Of a DNA stretch of 64,000 bases, positions 10,951 to 22,312 are shown piece by piece; positions within the stretch are counted from its first letter, which is position 1, and each line of letters opens with the position of its first letter. The translations under genes were made by a program, and so were the position numbers. Origin of the DNA: Castor canadensis (Eukaryota > Chordata > Mammalia > Rodentia > Castoridae). Location of the stretch: contig NC_133389.1 of NCBI RefSeq assembly GCF_047511655.1, forward strand, positions 158,053,973-158,117,972. The letters run 5' to 3'. The notes under the pieces are model-generated. The model did not search any database. It was given only the letters and a program-made list of their open reading frames with translations, and had not been told where the DNA came from.

Positions 10951-13310
10951 TCTTTTTCAAGGACCTGGGAGCTATCACTTTGAAATCATCAAGAAAGATA
11001 GGTCCTCTATCTCCTAGCCAGTGCAGTGATCATCATCAATTAGAGGGTGTAATCTCCTTGAAAAATCTCTTCCTTAACATCTTCCAGTAGAATATCCATC
11101 ATTTTACGTCTCCTGCCTCTTGTTTCAGTGTAGTTGAGTTCAATCTCTCTCCCCTACTGCAGGTCTTGAATAAAGTCTTCCTCATTTAACTCCAAAAGAT
11201 ACATTTTTTTCTTTGCTAAGTATTAAGAAATTTAAACTTTTCCCAAAAGGTTTATCTAGAACAGCAGAAATTTTATAGGCTCAAGAGCCTTCTGTAATAT
11301 TGGCTACATTACCTATCCTAGGAGCTAATTCATAAAAGACTAAGTGATGATCAGATTTTGGCACATTTATTTGCATGTTTATATTCACATTGCATTTGAA
11401 TAGACCTCAATATCATCATAAGCATTTATTGACAACCTGCATGTTTGCTAAAAGAAGGAAAACAGCATGAGAGAAAAAGAAATTCTCTTTTGTACTAGGT
11501 GCTATACTCAGTGCTTTAAATGCTTTGCACAATAACTACTACCTTCTAACTCTCCTTTTCTCTATCCTCAGCATAGTACAGTACCCTCTGTCATTTTTTA
11601 TGGAATCTTCATGGTAAAAGCAGTAGAGCCAGGCAATCAGAGGACTCTCTTAAATGGCCAAGATATAAAAAAAAAAAAAAAAAAAGGGCAGTAATGACAA
11701 AAAGCCTTTAGGATGGTAGAGAAAAGGGCCCAGTGGAGAAAATGTTTTGGGACATTATTCATTATTGGAATGAGCATAAATCAGTGTGAGAAATCAATCA
11801 GCAGCTCTAGAGGGTTGTTAAAACAGAGTAAAAAGCCAAGGGACATTTCCTCTTGGTAGCTGTTTGAAGTCCTGTGTCATGTAAAGAATCTAGACCTCAG
11901 CTAGCTATTAGTCTGATAGGAAGAGCTCTTCTATAAATTAACTAGATACCACTTACCCATCACAACTATAGTATTTAGGAAAGGAGCTCTGAGACAGTTA
12001 TTGGAGGTCTTAATCACTCCTTTTAAAATTTCATGTTGATTTCTATCTTGGCAGGGTCCTGGAGAAAATGTAATAACCACTGTGTGGTCCCACCCCCATC
12101 CATGATAGCAGAGGACTTGGGAAGGCATTCTTAGCTGTTCTCAGGTACATTATGATTCATACCCAAATTGGATCCTACTGCTATGCAAATGCTGTAATCA
12201 GAAATTGAAGGACAGTACATCAGCTATAAACCCTAGGTATCTTTTGATTCCAAAGAACCCCTTACTGTTTGGTTTAATGAGCAAAGAAGTTTTGTATTTA
12301 TTTTAAACTGCTAATTATCTACACATACAGATTTAAAACTGATGGTGTGTTTATTTCTATTCTTTCCTTAACAGTTTTTTTTTAAGCATTGGCACACATT
12401 TAAAAGGAAAGCATAGAAATGTATTATATGCATAAAAATAAATGAATATGATTCCTCATATTAAATTTTAATTATGTGCCTGCAAATACGTTTCTGATTA
12501 ATGGAACTGAAAAATACTTCCAAGAAAAAGCAGAGCTCAAAAGTTCAAAAAAATACTGCTCTTGATAGATGTGTGTGTGTTTAGTCATGTGTATGTAATT
12601 AGATTTCAATTCTACTTTCTCCTTTTCAATTTTTTGTTTGCATATTTTCCTCTTGTCTTAAATTTAGATGCCTAGGCCTAGAAAGAAATGAAAAGCAAAC
12701 TGCATATGGAAGAAGAGAGCTGTAGATGCTTGGGTTAAACTCTAGTTCAGCCACACTCACCTTACAGGACATTCAGCCTTTCCAAGATTTGGATACTGGT
12801 AGAACAGACTTAGTTTATGCTCATCTTACTTGTGCACACTGGGCCAGTTTTTTTTTTCTGAGAAATGATTTATGTTCACTCCAAGACCTGGAGCCAGGTT
12901 GCCACTCCTGTTATCAATGCACTGTCCACTGTCAAAGAGCAGGCACTACTTCTGTGCATGGACTGGGTGCAGCTTTGAGGACTATTGCTTCCCCAGTAGC
13001 TCCTCAGAGTATGAAATTTTAAAGTTTGGCCAATGATAGACAGGGAAAAGAAGAAGTCAGTGGGCAAATGTTTCTGCCTTTCTCCAAGACTCCTGAATTA
13101 TTCTGCACTTCAGTAGTCCAGATGCTTTAGGAAGATAACTTGTGATACTGAGAAGCCAAATGCAATTGCTATGAAACTATAACCAACCGGGTCACTTTGT
13201 TCTCATTCTCACCTGCCTTGCCTTGTTCTTCCTCTCCTCTCATCCTTGCCTCCTGATTGCTCATTCCATTCAAGTGTTATCACTCACATAAGCTGGATGA
13301 GCCAATTTAT
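10951..13310. other. Mostly unique sequence, no gene seen
   Basis: A 19-nt A-run at 11,668-11,686 has no recognisable retrotransposed body upstream. A weak MIR-like stretch may lie at about 11,495-11,560 ('ctaggtgctatactcagtgc'). The overlapping frames at 12,726-13,067 encode nothing recognisable. Confidence 0.45.
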
Positions 13311-13440
13311 TCTTGTATTGAGCAAATATTTATTGAGTACCTACTTTGGGCAAGGCACTGTTACAGGCAATGGGGATTCAGCAGTAAACAAACTGAAAAC
13401 GTGTTCTGCCTTCATGGTTTTACAGTATAGTGACAGAGAC
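13311..13440 (-). repeat. L2 LINE 3' relic
   Basis: 'attgagcaaatatttattga', 'gtacctactttgggcaaggc', 'aatggggattcagcagtaaa' and 'ctgccttcatggttttacag' follow the reverse strand of the L2 3' end. This is a short, ancient, non-coding relic. Confidence 0.6.
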
Positions 13441-15193
13441 ACTATACATCATGCATCTTCTTGACTATGTAAAATTATGTAAACATTTTTTTTGCCTTCT
13501 CAAACTTTTTTCTCTTTCTATCATATTCTTAATGTAGTTTGGTTTTTTCCCACATGATTCCTATCCATTGATGAAGTAAATGGTATAAAACAGAAAAGGT
13601 GTAAAGAAAGAATAATAAGAATTAACTAGTTCTTTGTTACTTAAAAGAACAAGAGAGCAGAATCAAGATGGTCTTCCCTGGTGGTGGCCACACCAAATGA
13701 TCACATGGGTGGGACAAGTCTGTGATTGCTTCTCTAGTGACTTCAGGGGACCAGCTATTTGGAAGGCTGTCTATTAAATGAGGACAAATACCCAACAAGC
13801 AAGTAAACATAAAGAGTCTGTATGTCAAAGTAAATTGCCATTCACAATGAATCTTTGTGCATTATGTCTATACACAATTGCCAGCCAATCTGAATCTGAA
13901 TCTAAGTGGGTTCTTATGACTCATTTCAACATGGAACATGAGTGAAAGTAATGTGTCACTTGTGGTATAAGGAAACTAGGAGTATGTCTCATCCTTGTTC
14001 TTCCTGTTGCCCACATGGATGGGGGCCTATAAGATGGTTAAGTTGTGTTGAGTTGTTTTGTGCACCTCTAAATCACTGTTTCTGAACTATAACCCTGGAA
14101 GGTGACAGTAAAGACAAATCCAGAAAAGTCTTCAGGTTCAAGTTTGGAAAAAGTAATTTTGAAAATAATCCCTTCTTTTGTGTGCCCTTTTTAATTTTAA
14201 GGTATATAGATTCTTTCAAAGAAAAGTACTATGCAACTAATAAGAATACTGATAATACTAAGAATAATCACCAGAATAGATTGATGTTTAATCTTTGGAG
14301 AATGACTGAGATATACATTCCTGTCCAGCAGAAATCAATGGAGGAGATTGTAAACCTCCTTATTGCCCACCATTCATGACAGACCTTATCTTCTTTTTTC
14401 TTCCTTCACTGAAACCATTTCTCAGGCAAGAAATCCTTGCTTTGAATATGGTAGCTTCAGCTATCACATGTACAGACATTCATAATACAGTATCTGAGTA
14501 TTTTATGGGGCCATCTGGGAATACATAGGCACTCCTCTTTTCAGAACTTATAGGAGCCACAGGCCTTACCCTAGCCTCTTTTCCACAGGGTTCTCAAAGG
14601 AGCTGTTCTCTAGGCTGAGAAGTGAGTATAGGGAAAAGAGCCAAGTGGTTTGTGTACAGCAGAAAGCACCAAGAGCACGGCACCTTTCAAACAATCTGAA
14701 AACCCCAGCACTTCCCATCTCTTTCAACAGGGCCTCCTGGCCAGAAGCATTGAAAACCAATTGCTATATAAAGCTAATGTTCAGAGCTGTTGAGAATTAG
14801 AGATGAAGAACACCAGAAAATGAACTGCCCAAGCTGTTCCCAAGTCTCGATGGGAAATCATGTTTGCCTTTTAGTATCTTTGATAAGACAATCAATTTTT
14901 GTTTTTTAGTTAGAGTTAAAAATCTTTCAGTAATGCAAAACAGGTGGTTCTAGATTTACATAAACAAGCTCAAATAATTTCTTTTTGAATGATTCCTATG
15001 TTACTTATGATTATAATATATAATTTCAAAGTGGCTAGGGAAATATTTTGCTTAATTTCATGGCAAATACTGTACCAATTACAGCATTAACAGGGCACAA
15101 ATTCAGCAATGATGAATTTGTGGCTTTCTTTATTGAACAATTATGTGCTATATTATATTCCAGGGAAAATAAATGGCCTTTTTAAAGGGCTTA
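13441..15193. other. Unique sequence, no gene seen
   Basis: Short frames at 13,637-13,828 (-), 14,182-14,379 (+) and 14,566-14,760 (-) have no recognisable domain. A faint MLT1-like stretch near 13,920-14,090 ('gtaatgtgtcacttg') is too weak to call. Confidence 0.45.
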
Positions 15194-15415
15194 GGCTGGG
15201 TGCAGTGGCTCATAGCTATAATCCCAGCTACACAGGAGATAAAGGTAGAAGGATCATAGTTCAAGGCTGGTCCAGGCAAAAATGTGAGACCCTATCCCAA
15301 AAATAACTGATGCAGAAAAGGGTTAGGTGTGTGCATCTATGGCAGAGTTCCTGCTTAGCAAGTGTGAGGCCTTGAGTTTAAACCCAAGTAAAGTTGAATT
15401 AAAAAGAAAGAAAAG
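15194..15415 (+). mobile_element. B1-dID composite SINE
   Basis: The 5' B1-like part ('ggctgggtgcagtggctcat', 'ataatcccagctac', 'gagaccctatccc') is followed directly by an ID-like tRNA-derived part ('gcttagcaagtgtgaggcct', 'tgagtttaaaccc') and an A/G-rich tail. Moderately diverged. The frames at 15,109-15,515 are SINE artefacts. Confidence 0.85.
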
Positions 15416-16432
15416 GAAAGAATGCTGTAATAAAAATGGTGATAAAAGCTACAGCTATATTGACATAGTAAATAATTCCTTTACCATGGTCAGTTTCCAT
15501 AGAGAATGTTTTTAATGTTTGCTTTATATTCTGAAATGTTTTCTCCTTAGTTGTTTTCTTCTGCCATTGGTTTTCTGTCTAGGTTCTGGCTTATTTAGTT
15601 CTTTGAGGCACGTGCGGTGAGGGTGGAGTCCACATTACTTGCTGTCTGTGGTTTTTCTACTCCTACATTCCTCTGATAGCAGGAACAAAACCTCTCAAGA
15701 GGCAAGCAGCAAGAAAAACATGATATACTAAATTTCTTTGTGAACCCCCAAGCAAAGGGCAGAGTGCCATGAATGACAGCTGTATTGTAACTAAGATTTT
15801 TGTCTTCCAGGAACTGATAGCTTTTGGCTTCTGAATGAGGAGGAGGAAGTGAACGTGGAAGAGGTCATGATCAGTAGAGCTGACCTTCTCAACATGGGAT
15901 ATGTAGCTGAGACTGGAAGGAGGAACAAAGATTTGGCAAGATGTCATTCAACTTTTGTTATGTTTGTGAGCATTTGGCAATGTAGCAAAAGAAGCTGTGA
16001 AGCAAGACCTTTTTGCAGGATAGTGAAAGCTGTAAGGAATGGAAGGAGGAAGAAGAAACCATCAACAGAGATTTCCTATTCACAGGAAGCTCTGAAGTGA
16101 AAACTCCAAAGGAAATAAATGAACAACTGCTTTCAGAGCAAGAAGGAAAGAGGAATTCATCTATAAAGGATACATATTTGATATGACCATAAATGAAACC
16201 TGAGGAATGTTAGAACAATTAAGTATCTTTTTGCTACTGCAAGAGACAAATGAAGGAATGACACTAATGCAAAAGAATTATAACAGTGCTAACTTATGTG
16301 AGGATTGTCACATGTTGGACGTTGTTAAATATAAGAACTCAATAATTCTTCCAGCAATGTTCAGAGGAACACCCTCAATTTACAAGTGAAGAAAATGAGA
16401 CAAGGAAAGGCTTTGTTTGTTTGTTTATTATT
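15416..16432. other. Unique sequence, no gene seen
   Basis: Overlapping open frames at 15,663-15,947 (-) and 15,849-16,100 (+) are the longest here. Neither has a recognisable motif or conservation that I can argue for. Confidence 0.45.
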
Positions 16433-16765
16433 TACTTATTTACTGGGGATTGAACTCTGGGTCTTGCCTCATGCTTGCTAGGCAAGTGCTTTACCATTCT
16501 GAGTCACAACCCCCAATCCTTTACTTTTTATTTTTTTTCTTTTCTGTGAGTGTTTTTAGAGAGTGTCCTTACTGACTTTGCTCAAACTATGATCTTCCTA
16601 CCTCTGCCATACAAGTAGTTGGAATTATAAGCATGTACCACTGTGCCTAGCTTGATTTTGAGATGGAGTCTTGCTAACTTTTCCTACAGCTGGCCTCGAA
16701 CTGCTATCCTCTGACTCTGCCTTCCTAGTAGCTGGCATTGTAGGTATGTACCACCATACCTGGTC
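16433..16765 (-). mobile_element. Trimeric SINE: ID + B1-like + B1-like
   Basis: Same order as the element at 1.9-2.2 kb: reverse ID unit ('tactggggattgaactctgg', 'atgcttgctaggcaagtgct'), a T-rich linker, reverse B1-like unit 1 ('ctatgatcttcctacctctg', 'ataagcatgtaccactgtgc') and reverse B1-like unit 2 ('gagatggagtcttgctaac', 'gctggcctcgaactgct', 'gtaccaccatacctgg'). Two independent copies of one architecture argue for a real SINE family rather than chance nesting. No clear target duplication here. Confidence 0.8.
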
Positions 16766-16879
16766 ATTTGCCCAACCTTACACAATATGTGGTATAGCCC
16801 ATATTTGGATCCATACAATTTGGTTCTAGGAACAGCTTTAAACCAGTGAATGTGAAGATTTTTTTTAATAGAGAAAAAC

Positions 16880-16958
16880 TAGGGCTAGAGGTATGGATCA
16901 AGTAGTAGAGCACCTATCTTGCAAGTTCAAAGCCCTGAGTTCAAACCTCAGTACAGCA
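16880..16958 (+). mobile_element. ID-type SINE (tRNA-derived)
   Basis: 'agggctagaggtatggatca' to 'ccctgagttcaaacctcagt', then an A-rich tail with aaaataat. The internal A-box and B-box-like positions of the ID consensus are recognisable. Confidence 0.75.
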
Positions 16959-17756
16959 AATAAAATAATATAGAAAAACAATGGGCAGAATAATTATCAG
17001 TAACATAGAATAGTCAAATAGAAAATTTGACAATGAAAAATGTAGTTATGCAAAGTAATAACTACTATGGATGATTAGAATCCATCCAGACAATGAGATA
17101 AAATGCCTTGACTGTTTTGGAGCATTTAAAGGAGATTTTGAAACTTTAAGTTTTTTCTATAAAGAATTAAAAAGAAAAGAATAGAACAAATAATGGAGTA
17201 GAAGAAACTGAAGAGGCAGGTGGTGAGAATTTTCTTCTATAAAATTTCCTCCTGAGTCCAAAATTGAAAGTTTGGCACAATTATGAAATATATAGCTTCT
17301 TTTTCTCTCATATATGGGTTCTTATAAATAAGGACACATTGATGTTAACTGATATGATCATATAACTGTTCATCTTTTGTTTGTCATATGGTGTATAACA
17401 TTGATTAATTTCTGCAAATTGAATCAAGCTTACATCATCACATATAAATCTTTATATACATTTCAAATTCTATTTGTCCATGTGGTGGGGTGGGCTTTGC
17501 ACTAGATGGTTGGTATGAAGGTTTCAACTCCCTCCTTGGCATTGTTTGGTCACTATCCAAAGAAAGATGTTGAAGGACCTTGTCATTTTTAAGAGTGGAA
17601 GTGTAAGCTTCCACCCAGCCTTTGCTGATGAGGGTGTAGACAGGTCATAGTATTAGCCATGGTGATTTGCTACAGAAGAGTGATTATGTAAAATATTTTG
17701 ATCTTATTAGTCTTCTTCTTTCCTGATCCTTTAGCTCAAGAGCAAGCTTTTACAAT
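16959..17756. other. Unique AT-rich sequence, no gene seen
   Basis: A slightly GC-richer part at 17,470-17,650 may be an old LTR or DNA-transposon relic, but I cannot name it. Confidence 0.4.
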
Positions 17757-17836
17757 TTTTTGGCAGTACTGGAGTTTGAATCAGGGCTTTATGCTTGCTA
17801 GGTGGACATTCTACCACTTGACACATTTACAGCCCA
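17757..17836 (-). mobile_element. ID-type SINE, minus strand
   Basis: 'ggcagtactggagtttgaat', 'tatgcttgctaggtgg' and 'ttctaccacttgac' form the reverse complement of the ID unit. No B1 partner is adjacent. Confidence 0.7.
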
Positions 17837-18762
17837 AGTATAGGTTTTGCTGGGCATTTTTGTCTGTGTTGATAATGTCCAGGTTGTTCTCAATATGATA
17901 TATCTGGGTCAAAAATTGCAACCAAAATATCTAGTAAACTCCCAACAATGTTGTTCATTTAGACCCAAGGTCCCTAGCTTGTCTGACATTTTATTTTTAC
18001 CTTTCAGAGGGTTTTTTTTTTTTTTACTTCATGGTAGGAAAAGGAAAGAGAATGTGTACTCTATCTTCCTAGTTGTAAAATTCCTCTTTTCATTTTAATG
18101 AGGAAACTTTGGATTTTTTTTTCCTTTTCCATCAATAGATAATTGAAACACTTCCCAATTTCATCTTTGGATTTTAGAATCCTAACAACAAAATAGGCAA
18201 GGGCACTATAAAAATGGAAATATCAGGCTCATTTTATGCTTGCTCAGATCTGCCCTCCCAACTCTAAATTAGTCAGGATTCAGGAGCTCCCTCAGCTCTG
18301 GCTTTCCTTGTCCTGAGAAGACCAACATCTCACAGGGTCTCTGTGGTTCCCCTAATCCACAAGCACAGTAAGAACTGGTGGGCACTCATTGAAGGATTGA
18401 AATTTCTTGGAACTATAGTAATGGGAGTTGACTCCAGCAGCCAGGTATTCTGTGTCCTGCTGTCTGTCATGAACAAGAAGTCCACAGAGATTTAAGAAGA
18501 GTTAATGTTCCGGGTGATCGCTATAGCTCAGTGGGCAGAATGACCAACTTAGAGGTGGGAGGTTGGGACTGATCATAAGGTGAGCCTGATGTTCCCACAC
18601 TTTTACAAACAACACTTGAAGCTCTGACTTTACATATTTCTGATTCTTTTGACCTTCGTGGGGGGCAGCATCCACACTATTTGTCACTCTATTAGGCATG
18701 TTCATTCTGCAGTGAGAACTTCATCCTGCTTTTGCCATACTTGAATTGAAAAAAATGATTGA
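17837..18762. other. Unique sequence, no gene seen
   Basis: Contains T-runs and a tRNA-like stretch at 18,517-18,572 (see rejected items). No recognisable product. Confidence 0.45.
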
Positions 18763-19135
18763 TGTTATGTATTGAATTGTGTTCTCAAAAAATCATATAT
18801 GGAAGCCCTAATACCCAATGTGATGGTATTTGGACATTGGGCCTTTAGGAAATAATTAGGTTTAGGTGTTTTAAAAGTAGGGCTCAAATGATGGCACTAG
18901 TGCTAACATGAGAGAATACATGAAAGAAGTTCCTTCCTCTCTTCCTGGCATATGAGAAAACAGTGAAAGGAAGCAAACTACAAACAATAAAGGAATCCCC
19001 TGGCTAGAACTCAACCATGCTGGCACCTAGATCTTGGACTTTCAGTTTGCTGAACTGTGAGATATGATAGTTCTGTGATTTTGGCTGCCTAGTATAGTGT
19101 ATGCTATTTTCTTATCGTGTAAACTTACTAAGACA
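18763..19135 (+). mobile_element. MaLR-like solo LTR
   Basis: TGTTATGTATTGAATTG start and 'cttactaagaca' end give TG...CA termini. Internal landmarks include 'taatacccaatgtgatggta', 'tgggcctttaggaaataatt', 'gatcttggactttcag' and 'gaactgtgag'. The flanks attga (18,758-18,762) and attgg (19,136-19,140) match at 4 of 5 positions, a decayed 5-bp target duplication as expected for ERVL-MaLR. Confidence 0.7.
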
Positions 19136-19430
19136 ATTGGGTTATAATTTGATTTGTGTTTTTACGAACTCAACACACCTGTTTTATTTCCTTCTCACTT
19201 CATCATGCTATTTTCTTGTCTGTTACCTAGCTGCCTGAAGCGGGATTCCACCACCCATGTGCATTTCTGAGTGTGTCTTCTGAAGGAGGGGGAGAACAAT
19301 AAAGACTATGAGAGAAGTTGGACTCCCAATACTGAAAAGATTCTTTCACACAAAACCTCTTGAGTTTAAGAAAAGCCACCAGAGAGATTTGAATTGTAGC
19401 CTGTGAAGTCATCTTTCTCAGACTTATTAC

Positions 19431-19798
19431 TGTCCCGTCCTGCAGGACACATCAGCGTGGGTAGCGAACCTAGAAGGGGAAGAATGAAGGGACAAGAGAC
19501 ACGAAGGAGACAGCAAGACAGGAGTTCTGATCAAGCTGCAAAATTTTATTGTTCACACAGGGGTATTTATGTGCTGAGGGAGTGAGGGGTATGACGAGGT
19601 GCAGGCTGGTTGGCTGGTTCTGCTATAGGACTTCTGATAGGGTGCACGTTCGCGCCGGCTGCAAGGTAAACTCCCGGAAGAGAAGCGGGGACGGCGCCAT
19701 CTTGTGCTGGAGATGGAGAAGTTGGGACAAACAACTGCAAAATGTTCCAGGGCAAGGTCAAGACAGAATGGCTCACAAAGGGAGCCTTGTCTCCGACA
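19431..19798 (-). mobile_element. Young ERVK/IAP-like solo LTR, copy 1 (368 bp)
   Basis: On the minus strand the element starts TGTCGGAGAC and ends GACGGGACA, with inverted TGTC/GACA termini. The minus strand carries a TATA-like catAAATA (plus 19,564-19,571), an AATAAA signal (plus tttatt, 19,545-19,550) and a C/T-rich, R/U5-like stretch, the layout of IAP-type LTRs. It is much richer in CpG than its surroundings. No internal retroviral sequence adjoins it, so it is a solo LTR left by LTR-LTR recombination. A second copy at 47.9-48.8 kb has the same length and differs at about 7 of 368 positions. The short frames here (19,549-19,842 and the reverse) are LTR artefacts. Confidence 0.88.
19695..19703 (-). 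promoter_or_regulatory. YY1-type motif in LTR
   Basis: Plus strand cgccatctt (minus aagatggcg) inside the U3-like part of the LTR, next to a GC-rich 'ggggacggcgcc' stretch. The motif matches the YY1 core. Function is inferred only. Confidence 0.4.
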
Positions 19799-19804
19799 TA
19801 TTAC

Positions 19805-21324
19805 CTTGGCTGGGCTGGAAAGTTTTGGAGGTCACTCCCTAGGCTGTCACAGTGCAATACCATGGAAATAAAATCTATTAGAACTGTCTTCCTATTTTTT
19901 TTTTACAAGCTCTTCCTCTCTAATTTTCATTCTCAGAGAGAAAAAAAATGTTTTCTGATTATCCAAAATTGAATTTAAATATGATGAAACAAAAAGCACT
20001 TTTGAAAAGGAATTTCATGAAGATGTTTCTGACCTTTCAGATGGGCAGGAAGAATGCCTACTGTCCTCAGGCTGTTAAGCTTCATTTTTGATAGGGCGGA
20101 AGTCATCTTCCTGTCAGAGACACACTTAGATAAGAACAAAGATGGCACATACAAAATGCACATTGGAGGAGGCCAAAGCCTTCAGTCTTTACAAGTGACT
20201 TCTAGGCTTCTGCACACACTTGACTTCCCAGACACTGTGCTCTTTATAGCTATGAAATATCTCTTAACTTTACATGAACAGATATTAACTTGAGGCCATG
20301 GAGAGATATCTCAATGCTCAATGAATTATTGGTGGTGGCAATGGTTACTGGTGGACGGCACGTCCATAGCTGATGTTTGCAGATTCTTAATTACAATTTG
20401 GGAAGGGGATAAACAGACTGACATGTTCAAATGTGTAGCATATTAGATAAAAGACACGTTTTCAGTTGGATTCTGTAGAAGAAAGAAGCCACCACATCTA
20501 AAAGCCTATTTCTGTTGTATGTAAACATAACATACAGCTTTCTTTGTTCAGTATGTGAATTTGAGTATTACCCCTTCCACACACACTCAAAAGCATTATC
20601 ATGTAGTTTAACATTTATTCAGTGGACAACTAACTCATTTAATCTTCACTCACCTGGGAGTCCACCAGAATATTTTGCTAAAAGATGGATGATTTAAAAT
20701 TTAACTGAAACAAGTGTTATACTATGAAACACCATGCAGTTACAAAGCATGTTTGTTAAAGTATTTTTAGTTAAATGAGAAATTTTCTGTAGCAGAGATA
20801 GAAGGCTTTACCTCCCCAGGCTACTTTCAGGGGCCACATTGCTAGTTCTAGATAAGGAAACAGACAAAATTTATTTGTATAATATCTAGACTAAGGCAGT
20901 GAAACAGTCTTGTTTTATCTTACTTTGGCACGTTTGCTGATGAGGTATCTCAGGGATGTGAAAATTTTATCACTCTGGTCCCTTGAGTGATACAGCTCAA
21001 GTGAGTTGTGGTGTAGTGCAGAGAGGTTAGGCACCTTGCTCATGTTCACGGGTGAAGAGGTGCTGACACTAGCCACAAACACTCCCTTACGTCATGGCAC
21101 TTCTCATTGGCATCACTGCATTCTTCACTTAAGAATGTTCCATACCTGGAGCCCCCTTCTAAGATGATGGTGAGACTGTAAATAAATTTAGCTTTCCTGA
21201 AATGCATCTGACAGTTTCACAGGAGCCTTATAAAATATTTATGTGCTTAGGCTTAGTTACCTTTTAGGAATTTTTGCTACAGAAAAAATTATGGAATAAT
21301 AATGATATTATCATTATTATTAAG
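19805..21324. other. Unique sequence, no gene seen
   Basis: No recognisable repeat or coding similarity. A 13-bp-arm AT palindrome lies at 21,295-21,321, just before the next SINE. Confidence 0.45.
21295..21321. repeat. AT-only palindrome, 13-bp arms
   Basis: aataataatgata (21,295-21,307), a single centre base, then tatcattattatt (21,309-21,321) as the exact reverse complement. Confidence 0.75.
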
Positions 21325-21512
21325 ACTTGCACATGCTAGGCAAGCACTCGATCATTGAGCTACATCCTCGGTCCTTGGTTTTTAAAGACAAGGTCTTCCT
21401 ATGTAGCTTAGACTGGCCTTGCACTTGCTATGAAGCCCAGGCTTTTCTTGTACTCATGATCCCTCTCCTACCTCCACTTCCTGAGTGCTGTGATTACAGA
21501 CATGTGCAACTT
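21325..21512 (-). mobile_element. B1-ID composite SINE, minus strand
   Basis: Reverse ID unit ('gcacatgctaggcaagcact', 'cattgagctacatcctc') followed by a reverse B1-like unit ('aaggtcttcctatgtagc', 'ttcctgagtgctgtgattac', 'agacatgtgcaac'). The B1 part keeps the 'gtagcttagactggcc' block of murine-like B1. The frame at 21,327-21,566 lies in it. Confidence 0.75.
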
Positions 21513-22154
21513 ATATTCTGCACATATTGTGTGCAGGGTACTGTAGTGAGCACTACATGTGGATGAATTATTTAGTCATAACAAGTGTACAAGGCAGATC
21601 ATTTTATTACCCTAGATAAAGACAGAGAACTTCAATAATCTGAACAAAAAGAAATGCACAGAGCTATAAACTGGTAGAAGTGACATGTAATCTATGGTCA
21701 GTATAATTTTATACCATGCATTGTCCTATTACATCATGGTAACTCTATAAAGTCCTTGATTATATGAAATCAGATTGCTTCACATGGCATAAGCAATAAG
21801 AATTAATCACCAAAACACACTCTCGCAAAATTCAGAATTCTCCTCAGTATTTTAGGGAAAGTGACTATGATACATCTTAGGGGAAAACAGCACATTTGAG
21901 ATATCTTATTTTATTTGTGTGAACTACATGTTCGCAGGTTCTGCTTCAAAGTCAAATTATGCTCAAATATCACAGAAATAATGTATGAAAATGTTACCAC
22001 TCCTTGTTTGGCTATTTTTCAAAGTATTTCAATATTCAACTCTAATATTAATGTTGTTTTGAAAAGAAATATAATTTCCTGAAAAAAAATAAATAAATTA
22101 GATGCCATCAAGTTGAAATCAATTTAAAGCTGAAATCCTCTCAAAAGCTGTTGG
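21513..22154. other. Unique AT-rich sequence, no gene seen
   Basis: No recognisable feature. Confidence 0.5.
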
Positions 22155-22312
22155 GTTTTTTTTATTATTCATTTATTCACATGTGCATACATTGTTTGGG
22201 TCATTTCTCCCTCCTCTCCCTCTCCCTGTTTCCTCTACCCCCTCCCCCCTCCCTTCCAGGCAGAACCTGTTCTGCGCTTTTCTCCAGTTGCATTGAAGAG
22301 TACAAATAAAGC
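22155..22312 (-). mobile_element. L1 3' end, 5'-truncated, minus strand
   Basis: Reverse L1 3' UTR: T-run, 'tgtgcatacattgtttgggt', a pyrimidine-rich ctccctcctctccc stretch, then 'gcagaacctgttctgcgctt'. The same blocks in the same order occur at 47.14-47.25 kb in the large L1, so the assignment is internally supported. Confidence 0.8.

Larger units (their letters stand above)
19425..19804. repeat. 6-bp target-site duplication flanking the LTR
   Basis: tattac at 19,425-19,430 and again at 19,799-19,804, immediately outside the LTR on both sides. Six bp is the size made by ERVK/IAP-type integrases. Confidence 0.9.

Noticed and set aside
11668..11686. A19 run suggesting a processed pseudogene tail
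   Set aside because: The upstream sequence shows no coding or SINE similarity, and no flanking direct repeat was found.
18517..18572. tRNA-like stretch ('tatagctcagtgggcagaat')
   Set aside because: The A-box resembles a tRNA, but the acceptor stem does not pair, the B-box region is degenerate and no cloverleaf forms. At best a decayed tRNA-derived SINE.
19549..19842. Open frames shared by both solo LTRs (about 95 residues)
   Set aside because: They lie within LTR sequence; ERVK-type LTRs are non-coding, and the frames read into unrelated flanks in each copy.
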